The notes: generated by a model not told the origin, from the sequence alone. A stretch of 64,000 nucleotides of DNA from Pontiellaceae bacterium B12227 (GCA_029432775.1 JAROAZ010000029.1:17661-81660), one strand, 5' to 3'. Numbered from the stretch's first letter, positions 8,306 to 17,229 are shown. Translations and numbers: made by a program.

Positions 8306-10210
8306 ATGTCGCAAGCCACATCAGAAGACCTCGAATCCAAAACACGGAAGCCGTTGAACGCCAAGGGATCAGACCCCTTTTCAGTTCGGGCGGTACGCTC
8401 CTTCATGTCGAAAATCGGCAACGGCCTGCTCTCCGCATCCGGCTTTGAACGGGCGGAAGAAGAGGAACAAGAAGAAGTTTTCGAGGAATACATCGATCCC
8501 GCCGAAGAAGCTGCGGAAGAAGCGCGGATTCTGCGCGAAGAACAGCTGGAAGCATGGCGCGCCGAACATATCCAGGCCCTGGAAAAACGTAAAGTCGCCC
8601 AGGAACGCTTTGCGGCCATCCGGACCCGCGCGGCCGAACATGTTCAGAAACAGGCGGAAACCATCCGGCAGAAACTCGACCAGACCACCAACGAGCCGGT
8701 TTCTGCCGAACCGATTGTGGAGCCGGAGCCGATCGAACTTGCAGAACCGGAAACCCCGGAACACGAAGTTCACGAACAGATTGCCGCCGTGGACGACGAT
8801 TATAACCGCCCCGGACCGGACCTCTACGACAAACCCGAGAGCACGGAATTTATTTTCATCGACCCCGAGGAGCTGGAGCGCCAGAAAAAGGCGGTTCAGG
8901 ATACGCTCGACAACTTTGCGGTCGATGCCACCGTCTGGGACGCTGTGGTCGGCCCGCGTGTGACGCAGCTCCGGCTCAAGCCCGGCCTTGGCGTGCGCGT
9001 GGAAGCCATCAGCTCGCTCAGCAACAACCTGGCCCTGGCCCTCGCGGCCGAAAGCATTCGTATTCAGGCTCCAATCCCTGGAAAACCGTATGTCGGCCTC
9101 GAAATTCCCAACGGCAACTCCGCTCCGCTGAACCTCGGTCTGCTGATGAGTTCCAAAGATTGGAAAAATTCCAAGGCGGCCATCCCGCTGATGATGGGTA
9201 TGGAACTGGGTGGAAACCTGTGTATTACCGACCTCGCCGCCGCACCGCACATGCTGATCGCCGGTGCCACCGGCAGCGGTAAGTCCGTCTGCATGAATAC
9301 CATTCTGATGTGCCTGATGAGCCGTTTCTCGCCCGACGAACTCGAATTGATCCTGATCGATCCGAAACGCGTCGAGTTCGGGGCCTATGAAAAGCTACCG
9401 CATCTCGTGCGCCCGGTCATCACCGAAGCCAAGCTCGTGGTGCCTGCCCTGCAATGGGCCGTTCGCGAGATGGAAGAACGCTACAAAACGATGGCCCAGG
9501 TCGGCTCTCGTAATATTGCCGGCTACAACGAAAAGATGGACGAACTTGGCATGAAACGTATGCCCTTCCTCGTGCTCATCATCGACGAGCTGGCCGATAT
9601 CATGCTCACCACCGGTGCCGAGGTGGAAACCGCGCTCGCCCGCATTGCCCAGCTTTCCCGCGCCGTCGGCATTCATACCATCATTGCCACTCAGCGCCCG
9701 AGCGTGAACGTTATTACCGGCATGATCAAAGCCAACTTCCCGACCCGCGTGGCCTTCAAGGTATCCTCGCAGATCGATTCCCGCACCATTCTCGACGGCC
9801 GCGGTGCCGAAGCCCTGCGCGGTCAGGGCGATATGCTCTTCAGCCCGCCGGGGATCGGTATCCTTCAGCGTGTTCAGGGCCCGTGGGTGAACGATGCGGA
9901 AATTGCCCGCGCCGTGGAATTCTGCGCCGAACAGCGTGAACAGCACTTTAAAACCTCGATCACCGATCTTTCGCCCTGCGAAGGCGACGAAAGTTATGCC
10001 CTCAAGGATGCCGAAGATGCGGACCCGATGCTGGACCAGGCCATTGAAATTATCCTGCGCGACCAACGCGCTTCCACCTCCTATCTGCAGCGCTGCCTGC
10101 GCGTCGGTTACAATCGTGCGGCGAATCTGATTGAAGAGATGGAAGCCAAAGGTATTGTCGGTCCTCAGATTGGAAGCACCCCGAGAGAGATTTTAATAGA
10201 TTCGTATTAG
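8306..10210 (+). CDS. ftsK: FtsK/SpoIIIE-type DNA translocase without membrane segments
   Basis: Start placed at ATG 8306 (upstream in-frame ATGs at 8267 and 8279 are possible). Residues 1-190 are a charged, Glu/Ala-rich coiled region with no membrane helix. Then come the alpha/beta motor domains with Walker A GATGSGKSV, the DPKRVEF motif, Walker B LVLIIDELAD and TIIATQRPSVNVITG, and a C-terminal winged-helix gamma domain (about the last 65 residues, DQAIEIIL...GPQIGS). Gamma domains read short polar DNA sequences and contact XerCD, so it probably moves chromosome DNA late in division. The lack of the usual four-helix anchor is notable. The copy at 9151 encodes SKDWK; the 9069 near-match is ordinary conserved sequence. 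Confidence 0.88.
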   Translation: MSQATSEDLESKTRKPLNAKGSDPFSVRAVRSFMSKIGNGLLSASGFERAEEEEQEEVFEEYIDPAEEAAEEARILREEQLEAWRAEHIQALEKRKVAQERFAAIRTRAAEHVQKQAETIRQKLDQTTNEPVSAEPIVEPEPIELAEPETPEHEVHEQIAAVDDDYNRPGPDLYDKPESTEFIFIDPEELERQKKAVQDTLDNFAVDATVWDAVVGPRVTQLRLKPGLGVRVEAISSLSNNLALALAAESIRIQAPIPGKPYVGLEIPNGNSAPLNLGLLMSSKDWKNSKAAIPLMMGMELGGNLCITDLAAAPHMLIAGATGSGKSVCMNTILMCLMSRFSPDELELILIDPKRVEFGAYEKLPHLVRPVITEAKLVVPALQWAVREMEERYKTMAQVGSRNIAGYNEKMDELGMKRMPFLVLIIDELADIMLTTGAEVETALARIAQLSRAVGIHTIIATQRPSVNVITGMIKANFPTRVAFKVSSQIDSRTILDGRGAEALRGQGDMLFSPPGIGILQRVQGPWVNDAEIARAVEFCAEQREQHFKTSITDLSPCEGDESYALKDAEDADPMLDQAIEIILRDQRASTSYLQRCLRVGYNRAANLIEEMEAKGIVGPQIGSTPREILIDSY

Positions 10211-10238
10211 AACAGGAACCCAATGAGAAAACAGAGAA

Positions 10239-10300
10239 CGTGACGAGTGAAACGTGAGCCGTGATTTAGAACAGTCACGTTTCAATCGTCACTCATCACG
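10239..10300. repeat. Word-repeat dyad, GTGA/TCAC class
   Basis: Two 26-nt arms (10239-10264 and 10275-10300) around a 10-nt loop. The left arm strings together CGTGA and GTGA words, the right arm TCAC and TCACG words, so the arms pair approximately in several registers. It fills the gap between ftsK and the HEAT-like gene. Confidence 0.75.
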
Positions 10301-10306
10301 CCCCCC

Positions 10307-11761
10307 ATGCCTGCTGAAATTAAATTAGAAGAACTGCTCGAGGCCATCCGGAAGGACGGTCCGCGCAAGGTTGTGCAGCAATACCGCCACAACCTGCTGC
10401 CGAGCCGTGTTCTGATTGATCTCTACAGCGAGCATCCGGAACGCGATATCCTGCTCTTTCTCGCACTCTACCCCACCGTTCCGAGCCAGGTGCTTGAAGA
10501 TCTGGCCGAAGCGTGCGTGGACCCCGAAATTCAGGCGGCCGCGGCCACCAACCCGCGCTGTACCCATTTGCTTCTAATTCGTATGGCCCGCGAAGGCGGT
10601 GCCCCGGTACGAGCCGCACTGGCCGCCAACAAACTGCAGAACGCCAAAATCACCGCCGGCCTGCTGAACGATTCCAACCTGTTTGTACGCGTCGCCCTGG
10701 CGGGTAACGGCTCGATTGGCGAGTCCTACCGCACGGCACTCGCACTCGACCCGGAACCGGCGGTTCGCACCGCCCTTTCCGGCACGGCCAAACTTTCGGA
10801 CGAAGTCATTCATACGCTTTCGGCCGACCAAAGCGCCGTCGTTCGCGCCAACCTGTATGGATATGGCAAGGTGACCCCGGAGGTACTGCTGAGCTGGGCG
10901 GCATCGGATGACCTCGAAGCGCAGCGCCTGATGCTGGCCCGCAACAAGCCCAGGCCCGAGGTGGTGCAGGCCCTGCGCCTGAGCCCCGATGGATTTGTGC
11001 AGGATGCCATCAAGGATTTATACGAACCCACCGCGGCCGACCTTCTGGCCCGCGCGGAATCGGACGACGAGTCCCAGCGGCTGGAAACCGCAAAACTTGA
11101 AACCCTCCCTGCGGAAATCCAGCACGTGCTGGCGAGCGACGCAATTGAAGAAGTCCGCGTTGCTCTGGCGGCCAATCCCGGCATCGATGAAGAGGTTGCG
11201 CTGCTGATCGCCGCATCAAACGATGCCCCCGCCTGTGAAGCGCTGGCCGGAAACCCGAAACTGCCGGACGCTGGAAAAGTCGAGCTCTGCCACCATGAGT
11301 CGGATTCGGTCCGTCTCTGCATGGCCTATCGCGACGACCTGACCGATGAGCTACTCGATATTCTGGTAAACCAGAATGAAGATCTGAATTTGATCGGTCA
11401 TCTGGCGCTTCGCGGAATAGTTTTTGAAGGGACGAAACCGGAACTGCTGGAGCAGTTGTTTAAACTGAAGCGCCCGTCGCTGCACACGTTTGCAGCCGGA
11501 GCGGCACAACTGTCGGATGCACAGGTCCGCAAGCTGATGCGCGATAATGCCCCCTCGGTGCGGCTGGCCCTTTGCGATAACCCGATCCTGACGCGCATGG
11601 CGATGAACGAACTTTCCAAAGACTGGAACCCCGCCGTCGCCGAAAAGGCATTGAAACGATTCGAAAGCATGCCGGAGGACGAACCGGCCGAAGAAACGGA
11701 ATCAGAAGAAGGAGACGAGGACAGTGGTCTCGTTTCCAAAATCGTTAAATTTTTTAAGTAA
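10307..11761 (+). CDS. HEAT/leucine-rich-variant-like repeat protein
   Basis: 484 residues made almost entirely of helical repeats of about 22-26 residues with the recurring core VRxALAxNP (for example VRAALAANK, VRVALAGNG, VRTALSGTA, VRLALCDNP), typical of LRV or HEAT-like solenoids used as protein-binding scaffolds. The C-terminus is an acidic tail followed by a basic amphipathic end (SKIVKFFK). No signal peptide. It follows ftsK directly and precedes two small coiled-coil genes, so a common operon is likely. No strong ribosome site is seen before the ATG. Function unknown; the 11614 palindrome encodes SKDWN in it. Confidence 0.75.
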   Translation: MPAEIKLEELLEAIRKDGPRKVVQQYRHNLLPSRVLIDLYSEHPERDILLFLALYPTVPSQVLEDLAEACVDPEIQAAAATNPRCTHLLLIRMAREGGAPVRAALAANKLQNAKITAGLLNDSNLFVRVALAGNGSIGESYRTALALDPEPAVRTALSGTAKLSDEVIHTLSADQSAVVRANLYGYGKVTPEVLLSWAASDDLEAQRLMLARNKPRPEVVQALRLSPDGFVQDAIKDLYEPTAADLLARAESDDESQRLETAKLETLPAEIQHVLASDAIEEVRVALAANPGIDEEVALLIAASNDAPACEALAGNPKLPDAGKVELCHHESDSVRLCMAYRDDLTDELLDILVNQNEDLNLIGHLALRGIVFEGTKPELLEQLFKLKRPSLHTFAAGAAQLSDAQVRKLMRDNAPSVRLALCDNPILTRMAMNELSKDWNPAVAEKALKRFESMPEDEPAEETESEEGDEDSGLVSKIVKFFK

Positions 11762-11782
11762 TGAAGTAGTGAGGTAATAACC

Positions 11783-12157
11783 ATGGCAAAGAAACTCATA
11801 CAACTGACCGCCCGCGATATTATTCTGCAGGCCGATGCTGAAACGATCCGCGAAGCGTTCGAAGCGCGCGTTAAGATCGACGAACTGCTCGTAAAACGCG
11901 AGGAAGCCTACCGCCAGATCGAAGAGATCGAGCTACAGGTGGAAGGTCTCGTTGGCGAAGAAGGCGCATTCGTTTATCCGGAACCGCCCGTCCCCGTTGC
12001 TGGATTCAGCAAGCCGGCTCCCGCATCCCGCCCGAAGCCCAAGGTGGCCAAGCCGGAACCGGAAGTGATCGAAGAAGAGATCGTTGAGGAAGAGGTTGAA
12101 GAAGCCGTCGAAGCGGAAGCCGAAGAAACGGCTGAAGAAGAAACCAAGGAAAAGTGA
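11783..12157 (+). CDS. Small coiled-coil protein with acidic tail
   Basis: 124 residues: a helical N-terminal part (1-58) with the motif KREEAYRQIEEIELQVEGLVGEE, a Pro/Lys-rich linker, and a strongly acidic Glu-rich tail. A similar N-terminal segment (RLVEIFDLERQINGILGGEPY) occurs in the gene at 12212, so the two look like paralogues. It lies 21 nt after the solenoid protein and its stop codon sits inside a GTGA-word repeat. No family recognised; a role with the FtsK/solenoid cluster is inferred only from position. Confidence 0.65.
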   Translation: MAKKLIQLTARDIILQADAETIREAFEARVKIDELLVKREEAYRQIEEIELQVEGLVGEEGAFVYPEPPVPVAGFSKPAPASRPKPKVAKPEPEVIEEEIVEEEVEEAVEAEAEETAEEETKEK

Positions 12158-12209
12158 GCCGTGAAACGTGAGTCGTGATTATCACGCCTCAATCGTCACT
12201 CTTCACTCC
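12154..12209. repeat. Word-repeat dyad, GTGA/TCAC class (second copy)
   Basis: The left arm (12154-12180) is built from GTGAGCC, GTGAAAC, GTGAGTC and GTGATT; the right arm (12181-12209) from TCACGCC, TCGTCAC and TTCACTCC. It is the same family as 10239-10300 and supplies the TGA stop of the preceding gene. Confidence 0.75.
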
Positions 12210-12211
12210 CT

Positions 12212-12655
12212 ATGAACAACCAGATCCAGATTAATCAGAAGCTCATGGAGCGCGAAGATCGCCTGGTCGAAATATTCGACCTGGAACGGCAGATCAACGG
12301 CATCCTTGGCGGCGAGCCCTATCCGCTCGCGCCGCCGGATACCCTGCCCTCGCGACAGAAGCGGAAGAAGCCCAAGCGTAAAGCGGCCCCGAAAAAGGCC
12401 GCCCCGCTGCGCGTGCGCAAACTGGATCCCGAAACCGAGTCGGCCTACCGAATCGAATATCAGCAGAACGACGAAACCTGCGTTGAGATCCACACCGATC
12501 CGCGCCCCCTCGCGCTCCTGCTCAACACCCCGCTTCCAACCCTTGGAATCCAGCGTCTCGAAACTGTTCAGGCGACAGACGACGGCGAATGGAACACGGT
12601 GGAAACACTCTTCGAAGCCGTGCCCGCCTTAGATATAGCGCAGTCCGTGGCGTAG
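12212..12655 (+). CDS. Small coiled-coil/basic protein, paralogue of the preceding gene
   Basis: 147 residues. Residues 10-45 resemble the coiled segment of the gene at 11783; a Lys/Pro-rich linker (QKRKKPKRKAAPKKAAP) and a beta-rich C-terminal half follow. The palindrome at 12534 encodes LPTLGI within that half. The final codons and stop lie inside the first copy of the 86-bp element, so the original C-terminus may have been altered. No family recognised. Confidence 0.6.
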   Translation: MNNQIQINQKLMEREDRLVEIFDLERQINGILGGEPYPLAPPDTLPSRQKRKKPKRKAAPKKAAPLRVRKLDPETESAYRIEYQQNDETCVEIHTDPRPLALLLNTPLPTLGIQRLETVQATDDGEWNTVETLFEAVPALDIAQSVA

Positions 12656-12732
12656 ACGAAGCATCCTGCTTCGCTTGATTGATCAATACGCCTTGCTCAT
12701 TCCTAACGGAGCTGGAAGCTCCGTCTACATTG
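12647..12732. repeat. 86-bp element, copy A (intergenic)
   Basis: Begins GTGGCGTAGACGAAGC and ends CGTCTACATTG, with GTAGACG/CGTCTAC as terminal inverted repeats. Inside are two 3-nt-loop hairpins, CGAAGCA-TCC-TGCTTCG and GGAGCT-GGA-AGCTCC. It is colinear, without gaps, with copy B at 12856-12941. It looks like a non-autonomous REP/MITE-type element. Confidence 0.85.
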
Positions 12733-12736
12733 GTCA

Positions 12737-13579
12737 CTAGAAACTGAAGAACCGCACGGCGTTGGCGAACGTTAGCTCGGCAAGGGCCTCTTCTGAAATG
12801 CCGCGGAATTCGGCGGCCTTCGCGAGAACGAGGCGGACGTTGGCCGGTTCGTTCAGTGGCGTAGACGAAGCATCCTGCTTCGTTTGATCGATCAATACGC
12901 CTTGCTCATTCTCAACGGAGCTGGAAGCTGCGTCTACATTGTGCGGAAGAATATCGGGTGCATCGGTTTCGATGAGGATCCGGTCGTCGGGCACGGCGCG
13001 GATGGCGGGACCGGCTTTGCGCGCATTGGGCCGGGTGATGGATCCGGAAAAGGAAATGTAGGCCCCGCGCTTTACGAGCTCGGTGGCAATCTCGGCGGAA
13101 CCGCCGAAGCAATGAATGAGCATACCGCGCGGCAGCTCACCGAACTGATCAAGCAGTTCAATTAAACGCCCCCACGCGCGGCGGCAATGGATGGAGGCCG
13201 GGCGGTCGAGCTTTCGGGCGAGTTCCATCTGCTGCAGAAACACCTTTTCCTGATCGGCATCGTCGCGCTCCTCAATGGCGTGGTCGATTCCGATTTCGCC
13301 GACAGCGGCGGAGGGATATTCGGTCAGGAGTGTTTCCAATGTCTGGAACCAGCCGGCTGAGCGGTCGGCAATAAACCACGGATGCAGGCCGAACGAGGGA
13401 TAGGTTCCGGGGTAGGTTTCCATGATCTGGATAACTCTGGGCCAATCGTCTTCACAACAGCCCTTCACCCCCATTTTGACCACGCCGGCATCTGCGGCAC
13501 GCTTCATCACCTTTCCAAGGTCTGGAAACAGCCGATCGTCCTGCACGTGGTTATGGGCATCGAAGAGTTCCATGTTCAA
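12737..13579 (-). CDS. tatD: TatD-family metal-dependent hydrolase with an in-frame repeat insertion
   Basis: 280 residues, slightly longer than the usual roughly 260. The TIM-barrel metal ligands are visible: HNH near residue 9, GEIGID, SIHCRRAWG, LIHCFGG and ETDAPD. TatD enzymes are cytoplasmic 3'-5' exonucleases or deoxyribonucleases. Between the conserved ETDAPDILPH and NEPANV segments, which normally almost adjoin, lies a 28-residue stretch encoded exactly by copy B of the 86-bp element. The frame stays open, so the gene may still be functional. Palindrome copies at 13334 (FQTLE) and 13513 (FPDLGK) are also within it. Confidence 0.88.
   Translation of the reverse strand: MNMELFDAHNHVQDDRLFPDLGKVMKRAADAGVVKMGVKGCCEDDWPRVIQIMETYPGTYPSFGLHPWFIADRSAGWFQTLETLLTEYPSAAVGEIGIDHAIEERDDADQEKVFLQQMELARKLDRPASIHCRRAWGRLIELLDQFGELPRGMLIHCFGGSAEIATELVKRGAYISFSGSITRPNARKAGPAIRAVPDDRILIETDAPDILPHNVDAASSSVENEQGVLIDQTKQDASSTPLNEPANVRLVLAKAAEFRGISEEALAELTFANAVRFFSF
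12856..12941. repeat. 86-bp element, copy B, inserted in frame inside tatD
   Basis: Same length as and gap-free against copy A, offset by 209 bp, with only a few substitutions. Read on the minus strand it encodes the tatD segment from VDAASSSV to DASSTP. Confidence 0.88.
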
Positions 13580-13653
13580 ACCTCCACAGGCGTATCATCT
13601 GATTTCACGATCGTACATGCAGATGATATGCCCTTACCTACCTGTTCCATCTG

Positions 13654-15219
13654 TTATCCGCGATGTTTGATATAGTTGAGGGCCTGGCTGACGGGCAGCT
13701 CGTCGGAGGACGGTCCGTTGCGGATGTAAAAGTGTTCTTTGTTGCCATCTTTTACAAAGACCGGCTCTTCGGCACGGTCGCACCGGACCACGCCCACCGT
13801 TTTCCCCTCCATGGGAACAATGATGAAGCGAACATATTTCGAAAGGTCGGCTCCGATGTGTTTGGAGATCAGGTTTTTAAAGTGGAGGCGGCATTTGTCT
13901 TCGTTTTCAAAGACATCGCGTTCGAGCCCGGTGATTTCCCCATCGTCGGTGACGCCGATGAGCAGGATGCCGCCGTCGGTGTTCAGGAAGCCGGCGACCC
14001 CTTTCATCCAGGCCATCTCAATTTCTTTACCCGGTTTTTTGGTGTGCAGGTTCATCCGCATGGTGGATTTGAATTCGACATAGCGGTTTTCACCATCGGC
14101 AATAATACTGCGCACACTGCCTTCCGGATCTTCGCGGCTGAACACAGCGGTTGAATCGTTGGGACGGCCATAACGACGGATCATCCAAACGGCCAGACCG
14201 GTAGCCACGAGGATGGAAAGAATCCCGATCAACCAGAGGCGTTTGGAACGCTTACCGGCGATGGGAATAATATCGTCTTCCGGCACCATGACACAGATCC
14301 ATGTGTATTTGGTTTCGTGATCGAGCGGGCGGAAGCCACACCACCAGACCCGCCCCTCATGCATCACGGACACGACTTTATCGATGAGCGCCTGGTCGCC
14401 GTACCAGGAGGTGTGCACCTTGTTGGCCAGCTCATTCCCTGCATCATCAATGGGGACAAATTCCGCTTTTAAACTTTCCGTACGCGGCACATACATTCGC
14501 GCATCACGACGGAAAAGAAAGATCCGACTGCTTTCGCTGGGAGCAAGCTGGTGCATCTCTTCGAAAAGGCTGTCGAGCAGAATATCGAAAGCGATGACGA
14601 CCGGCTTGTCATCCTTTTTACGCTGGTATGAAGTGGATGCCGTGATACCGATATCGCCGGAGGTGAAAAATTTATAGGGCTCCGTCCAGAAGATCCGATC
14701 GCTGGTTAAGGACGGCGCAAACCACGGGCGGTTTCGAGCATCGTACACCGAATTGGTTTTAAAGGTCTCTGCCGGCTTAAACTCAGGCGTCCAGTAGATT
14801 TCCTCCGATACCCGATCCGAACCCGATGCACTGACCCGGCTCGAGCGATAGCCCTCTACGGTATGATGAATATAAAAACTGCCCCCATCAATGTCGGCTA
14901 TGGAGATCCCGTTGAGCAGTTTTTCTCTTCCAAAGATTGGAAAGAGCAACCGGGTGAGCTCATCTGTTTTGGAAACCGAAAACGCCTCCGAGGCGCCCCA
15001 ATCCCTTACGAGGCCGAGCGTAGCTTCCATGGAACCGCTCATGGTTAAGAACTGACTGACGGCCTGGTCGGCCGCCCGATGAATGTATTCTTCCGATATA
15101 TCCTTGCGGGCCTGCGATGCCAGATAGGCCACAGGGGTGAGTACGGCGACCGTAATCACCAACAGTAAAATAATAATATCCCGGCCAATACGACGGGAAG
15201 TCCATTTTTTCCTGGGCAT
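13654..15219 (-). CDS. Membrane sensor with Cache domain and cytoplasmic AlbA_2 (Schlafen-type) domain
   Basis: 521 residues. A membrane helix near 14-33, an extracytoplasmic double-Cache-like region (about 40-330, with RNRPWFAPSL and YTWICVMVPEDD), a second helix (335-353), then an AlbA_2 domain from about 380 with the marks YVEFKST, GGILLIGVTDDG and the ending QALNYIKHRG. AlbA_2 domains are putative nucleic-acid-binding modules found in regulators and defence proteins, so this may be a one-component transmembrane regulator. Ligand and target unknown. The palindrome at 14928 encodes FPIFGR in the sensor part. Confidence 0.8.
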   Translation of the reverse strand: MPRKKWTSRRIGRDIIILLLVITVAVLTPVAYLASQARKDISEEYIHRAADQAVSQFLTMSGSMEATLGLVRDWGASEAFSVSKTDELTRLLFPIFGREKLLNGISIADIDGGSFYIHHTVEGYRSSRVSASGSDRVSEEIYWTPEFKPAETFKTNSVYDARNRPWFAPSLTSDRIFWTEPYKFFTSGDIGITASTSYQRKKDDKPVVIAFDILLDSLFEEMHQLAPSESSRIFLFRRDARMYVPRTESLKAEFVPIDDAGNELANKVHTSWYGDQALIDKVVSVMHEGRVWWCGFRPLDHETKYTWICVMVPEDDIIPIAGKRSKRLWLIGILSILVATGLAVWMIRRYGRPNDSTAVFSREDPEGSVRSIIADGENRYVEFKSTMRMNLHTKKPGKEIEMAWMKGVAGFLNTDGGILLIGVTDDGEITGLERDVFENEDKCRLHFKNLISKHIGADLSKYVRFIIVPMEGKTVGVVRCDRAEEPVFVKDGNKEHFYIRNGPSSDELPVSQALNYIKHRG

Positions 15220-15240
15220 TTTGTATACTCCGTTTGTCTA

Positions 15241-17052
15241 CTACATCAGAGGGCGCGCCCAACCGAAGAAACCTTTCATCAGACGAGTCTGGATGACTCT
15301 GGATGTTTCGGGAACTTCGGGGAAATAGCCAACATCTGTGTAGTTTTTCTGGAAGTCGGGATCGCGCGGAGACAGCGGTACGGCTTCCTGATTCAGCTCA
15401 TAATTGGTGGTGTACCGATAGGGCCAGACATCGAACACCGGAAGCGCAGTGGAAATGGCACCGATGAATCCGCTGAAGTGAGAGATGACCGGCGTGGTCG
15501 GGCCTTTACTGACGGTCCAGGCATTGCGCGGCTTGCAGGCGGTCAGGATGCGCTTTTCCAGTTCAAGAGCAACTTCTTCATCGTAGATAAAGACGCCGCA
15601 CTCGGTATTCAGCTTGGAAGAGCGGGGATCGAAGTTGTGCGAGCCGATGAGGGCAATTTCACCATCGAGTACAAAGGACTTCGCGTGGATACAGAGCAGC
15701 GGGCCGGCGCGGCGAATTTCTGCGATATCCTCCCGATTTGTAATCCCCTCGTTTTTGATGGCAAGATCAACCAGTGCATCGAGATTGTGCACATAGTCGT
15801 GCTGGTCGGCGGGATAGGGTTTGGTTTCGTAGATATCGATGCCGGTTTTTTTGTAGAGCTCTTTGCGATGCTTGAACGAGATGGCATAGACCGAAAGATG
15901 ATCCGCAGCAGCCAGACTGTTGCTGGAGGCAATGATGCGATATTCCGGATGATCTTTTCTGATTTCCTTAAACCCTTTGCGGGCGGATCGGCTGTAGATC
16001 AGATACGGCGTCTGGATGACCAGACGCTCCTCACTGCTCATGATGAGAAAATCGAACCACTCTTCGAAATCCATAACCTCCTTGCTGCCGTTAAATTTCC
16101 GGGGTGTGTCGTAAATAAACTGGAGCTTATCGGCCTCATAAATCCTGAGCGTTTTCCGGACCGAGGAAAGTGCATAGGTGTCGGCCAGCGCATCGACCTC
16201 TTCGAACATCCACTTGTGTTCCGGGCTGAGCAGCGGATCGCCGCCGTTGGTCATTTTCTCAAATTCCAGCCGGACATCATTCATCTGGGTCAGAAAGACG
16301 GCATACTTATCCTGCCAGAAGAGCTCGAATGAATCCTGCATATCCATCACCGCCGGTCCGGCCACCACCACATCGCGATCGCGGAACAGGAAACTCGGAT
16401 TGCGGTCGAAATATTTATCCTGATAGTTCCGACCGCCGGCAATCCCCACCCGGCCATCGACCAGCAGCAGCTTATTGTGCATACGACGGTTCATATCGCG
16501 CGTCTTGAGTGTCAGATTTTCAAGAAAGCCGATTCTACCGAATTCGATATTATCCTTCAGCGGCTTATAGAGCGCGATCTCCAGATTTCGGTGCGCACGG
16601 GCCATACGGGCCAGCTGGTACGGTGAGCCGGCACTATTCATCCCGTCGATCAGCAGGCGGACCAGCACGCCGCGCTCGGCCGCCTTCACGAGTTCATCAA
16701 AAACATAATGACTTACGGGATCATCTTTCCAGATAAAGGTCTGCACATCAATGGAACGGGTGGCGGAGCGAATCATATGAATTCGCGCCAGCAACGCGTC
16801 GTCGCCCAACTCAAGAATACTGATATATTCCGCCGTGCCGCCCGCTTCGAGATTTTTCCAGGCCTTGGAAGCCAGATCCTGATATTCGGATTCAATCGGC
16901 TTCACGATTTCAATGTCATATCGCTTCAGCCGCTGATATTTAAAAGCATTCTCCAGTTCCCTCTCAGGAATACTCGAACAGCCGGTCAACAGAGCCAATA
17001 TCAACAGCCCGGCCCCTTTCTCCCGCAGATCTCTTTTAAAATTCCTCAACAT
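15241..17052 (-). CDS. clsC: Cardiolipin-synthase-C-like phospholipase D lipoprotein
   Basis: 603 residues. N-terminal lipoprotein signal with lipobox LLTGC (Cys25). Two phospholipase D HKD motifs: MHNKLLLVDG near residue 191 and IHAKSFVLDG near 454, each followed by the GGRN or GSHNFD element. This is the layout of ClsC/YmdC enzymes, which make cardiolipin from phosphatidylglycerol plus a second phospholipid. The protein is probably anchored in the periplasm by its lipid. It is followed 21 nt later by the Cache/AlbA sensor gene on the same strand. The palindrome at 16856 encodes SKAWK. Confidence 0.85.
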   Translation of the reverse strand: MLRNFKRDLREKGAGLLILALLTGCSSIPERELENAFKYQRLKRYDIEIVKPIESEYQDLASKAWKNLEAGGTAEYISILELGDDALLARIHMIRSATRSIDVQTFIWKDDPVSHYVFDELVKAAERGVLVRLLIDGMNSAGSPYQLARMARAHRNLEIALYKPLKDNIEFGRIGFLENLTLKTRDMNRRMHNKLLLVDGRVGIAGGRNYQDKYFDRNPSFLFRDRDVVVAGPAVMDMQDSFELFWQDKYAVFLTQMNDVRLEFEKMTNGGDPLLSPEHKWMFEEVDALADTYALSSVRKTLRIYEADKLQFIYDTPRKFNGSKEVMDFEEWFDFLIMSSEERLVIQTPYLIYSRSARKGFKEIRKDHPEYRIIASSNSLAAADHLSVYAISFKHRKELYKKTGIDIYETKPYPADQHDYVHNLDALVDLAIKNEGITNREDIAEIRRAGPLLCIHAKSFVLDGEIALIGSHNFDPRSSKLNTECGVFIYDEEVALELEKRILTACKPRNAWTVSKGPTTPVISHFSGFIGAISTALPVFDVWPYRYTTNYELNQEAVPLSPRDPDFQKNYTDVGYFPEVPETSRVIQTRLMKGFFGWARPLM

Positions 17053-17127
17053 AAGTGCATTATTTTATAGAGATTCACCGCCAAAGCAACCCAATCCTCA
17101 AGTACCAATCTATCCTATTGATTTTTA

Positions 17128-17164
17128 TGTTAACGTTGACATTTAGATTTTATCCCGTTAATAA
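17128..17164 (+). promoter_or_regulatory. LacI-type operator overlapping a sigma-70-like promoter
   Basis: TGTTAACGTTGACA (17128-17141) is a 14-bp palindrome with one mismatched pair and the central AACGTT typical of LacI-family operators. Its right end is a perfect -35 TTGACA (17136-17141), followed after 17 bp by TAATAA (17159-17164) as a weak -10. This would let a sugar-responsive repressor block the hydrolase gene downstream. Position relative to the gene (start 17230) fits. The repressor itself is not in the window. Confidence 0.55.
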
Positions 17165-17229
17165 AGTAGCTGGGTTTGAGAAAAGGACGATCCGTTCATC
17201 CCGAACTGAAAAGAAGAGGAACTACTATT

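Noticed and set aside
9069..9083. Near-copy CTCCAATCCCTGGAA in ftsK
   Set aside because: It encodes the conserved APIPGKP segment of FtsK, which explains it without the element.
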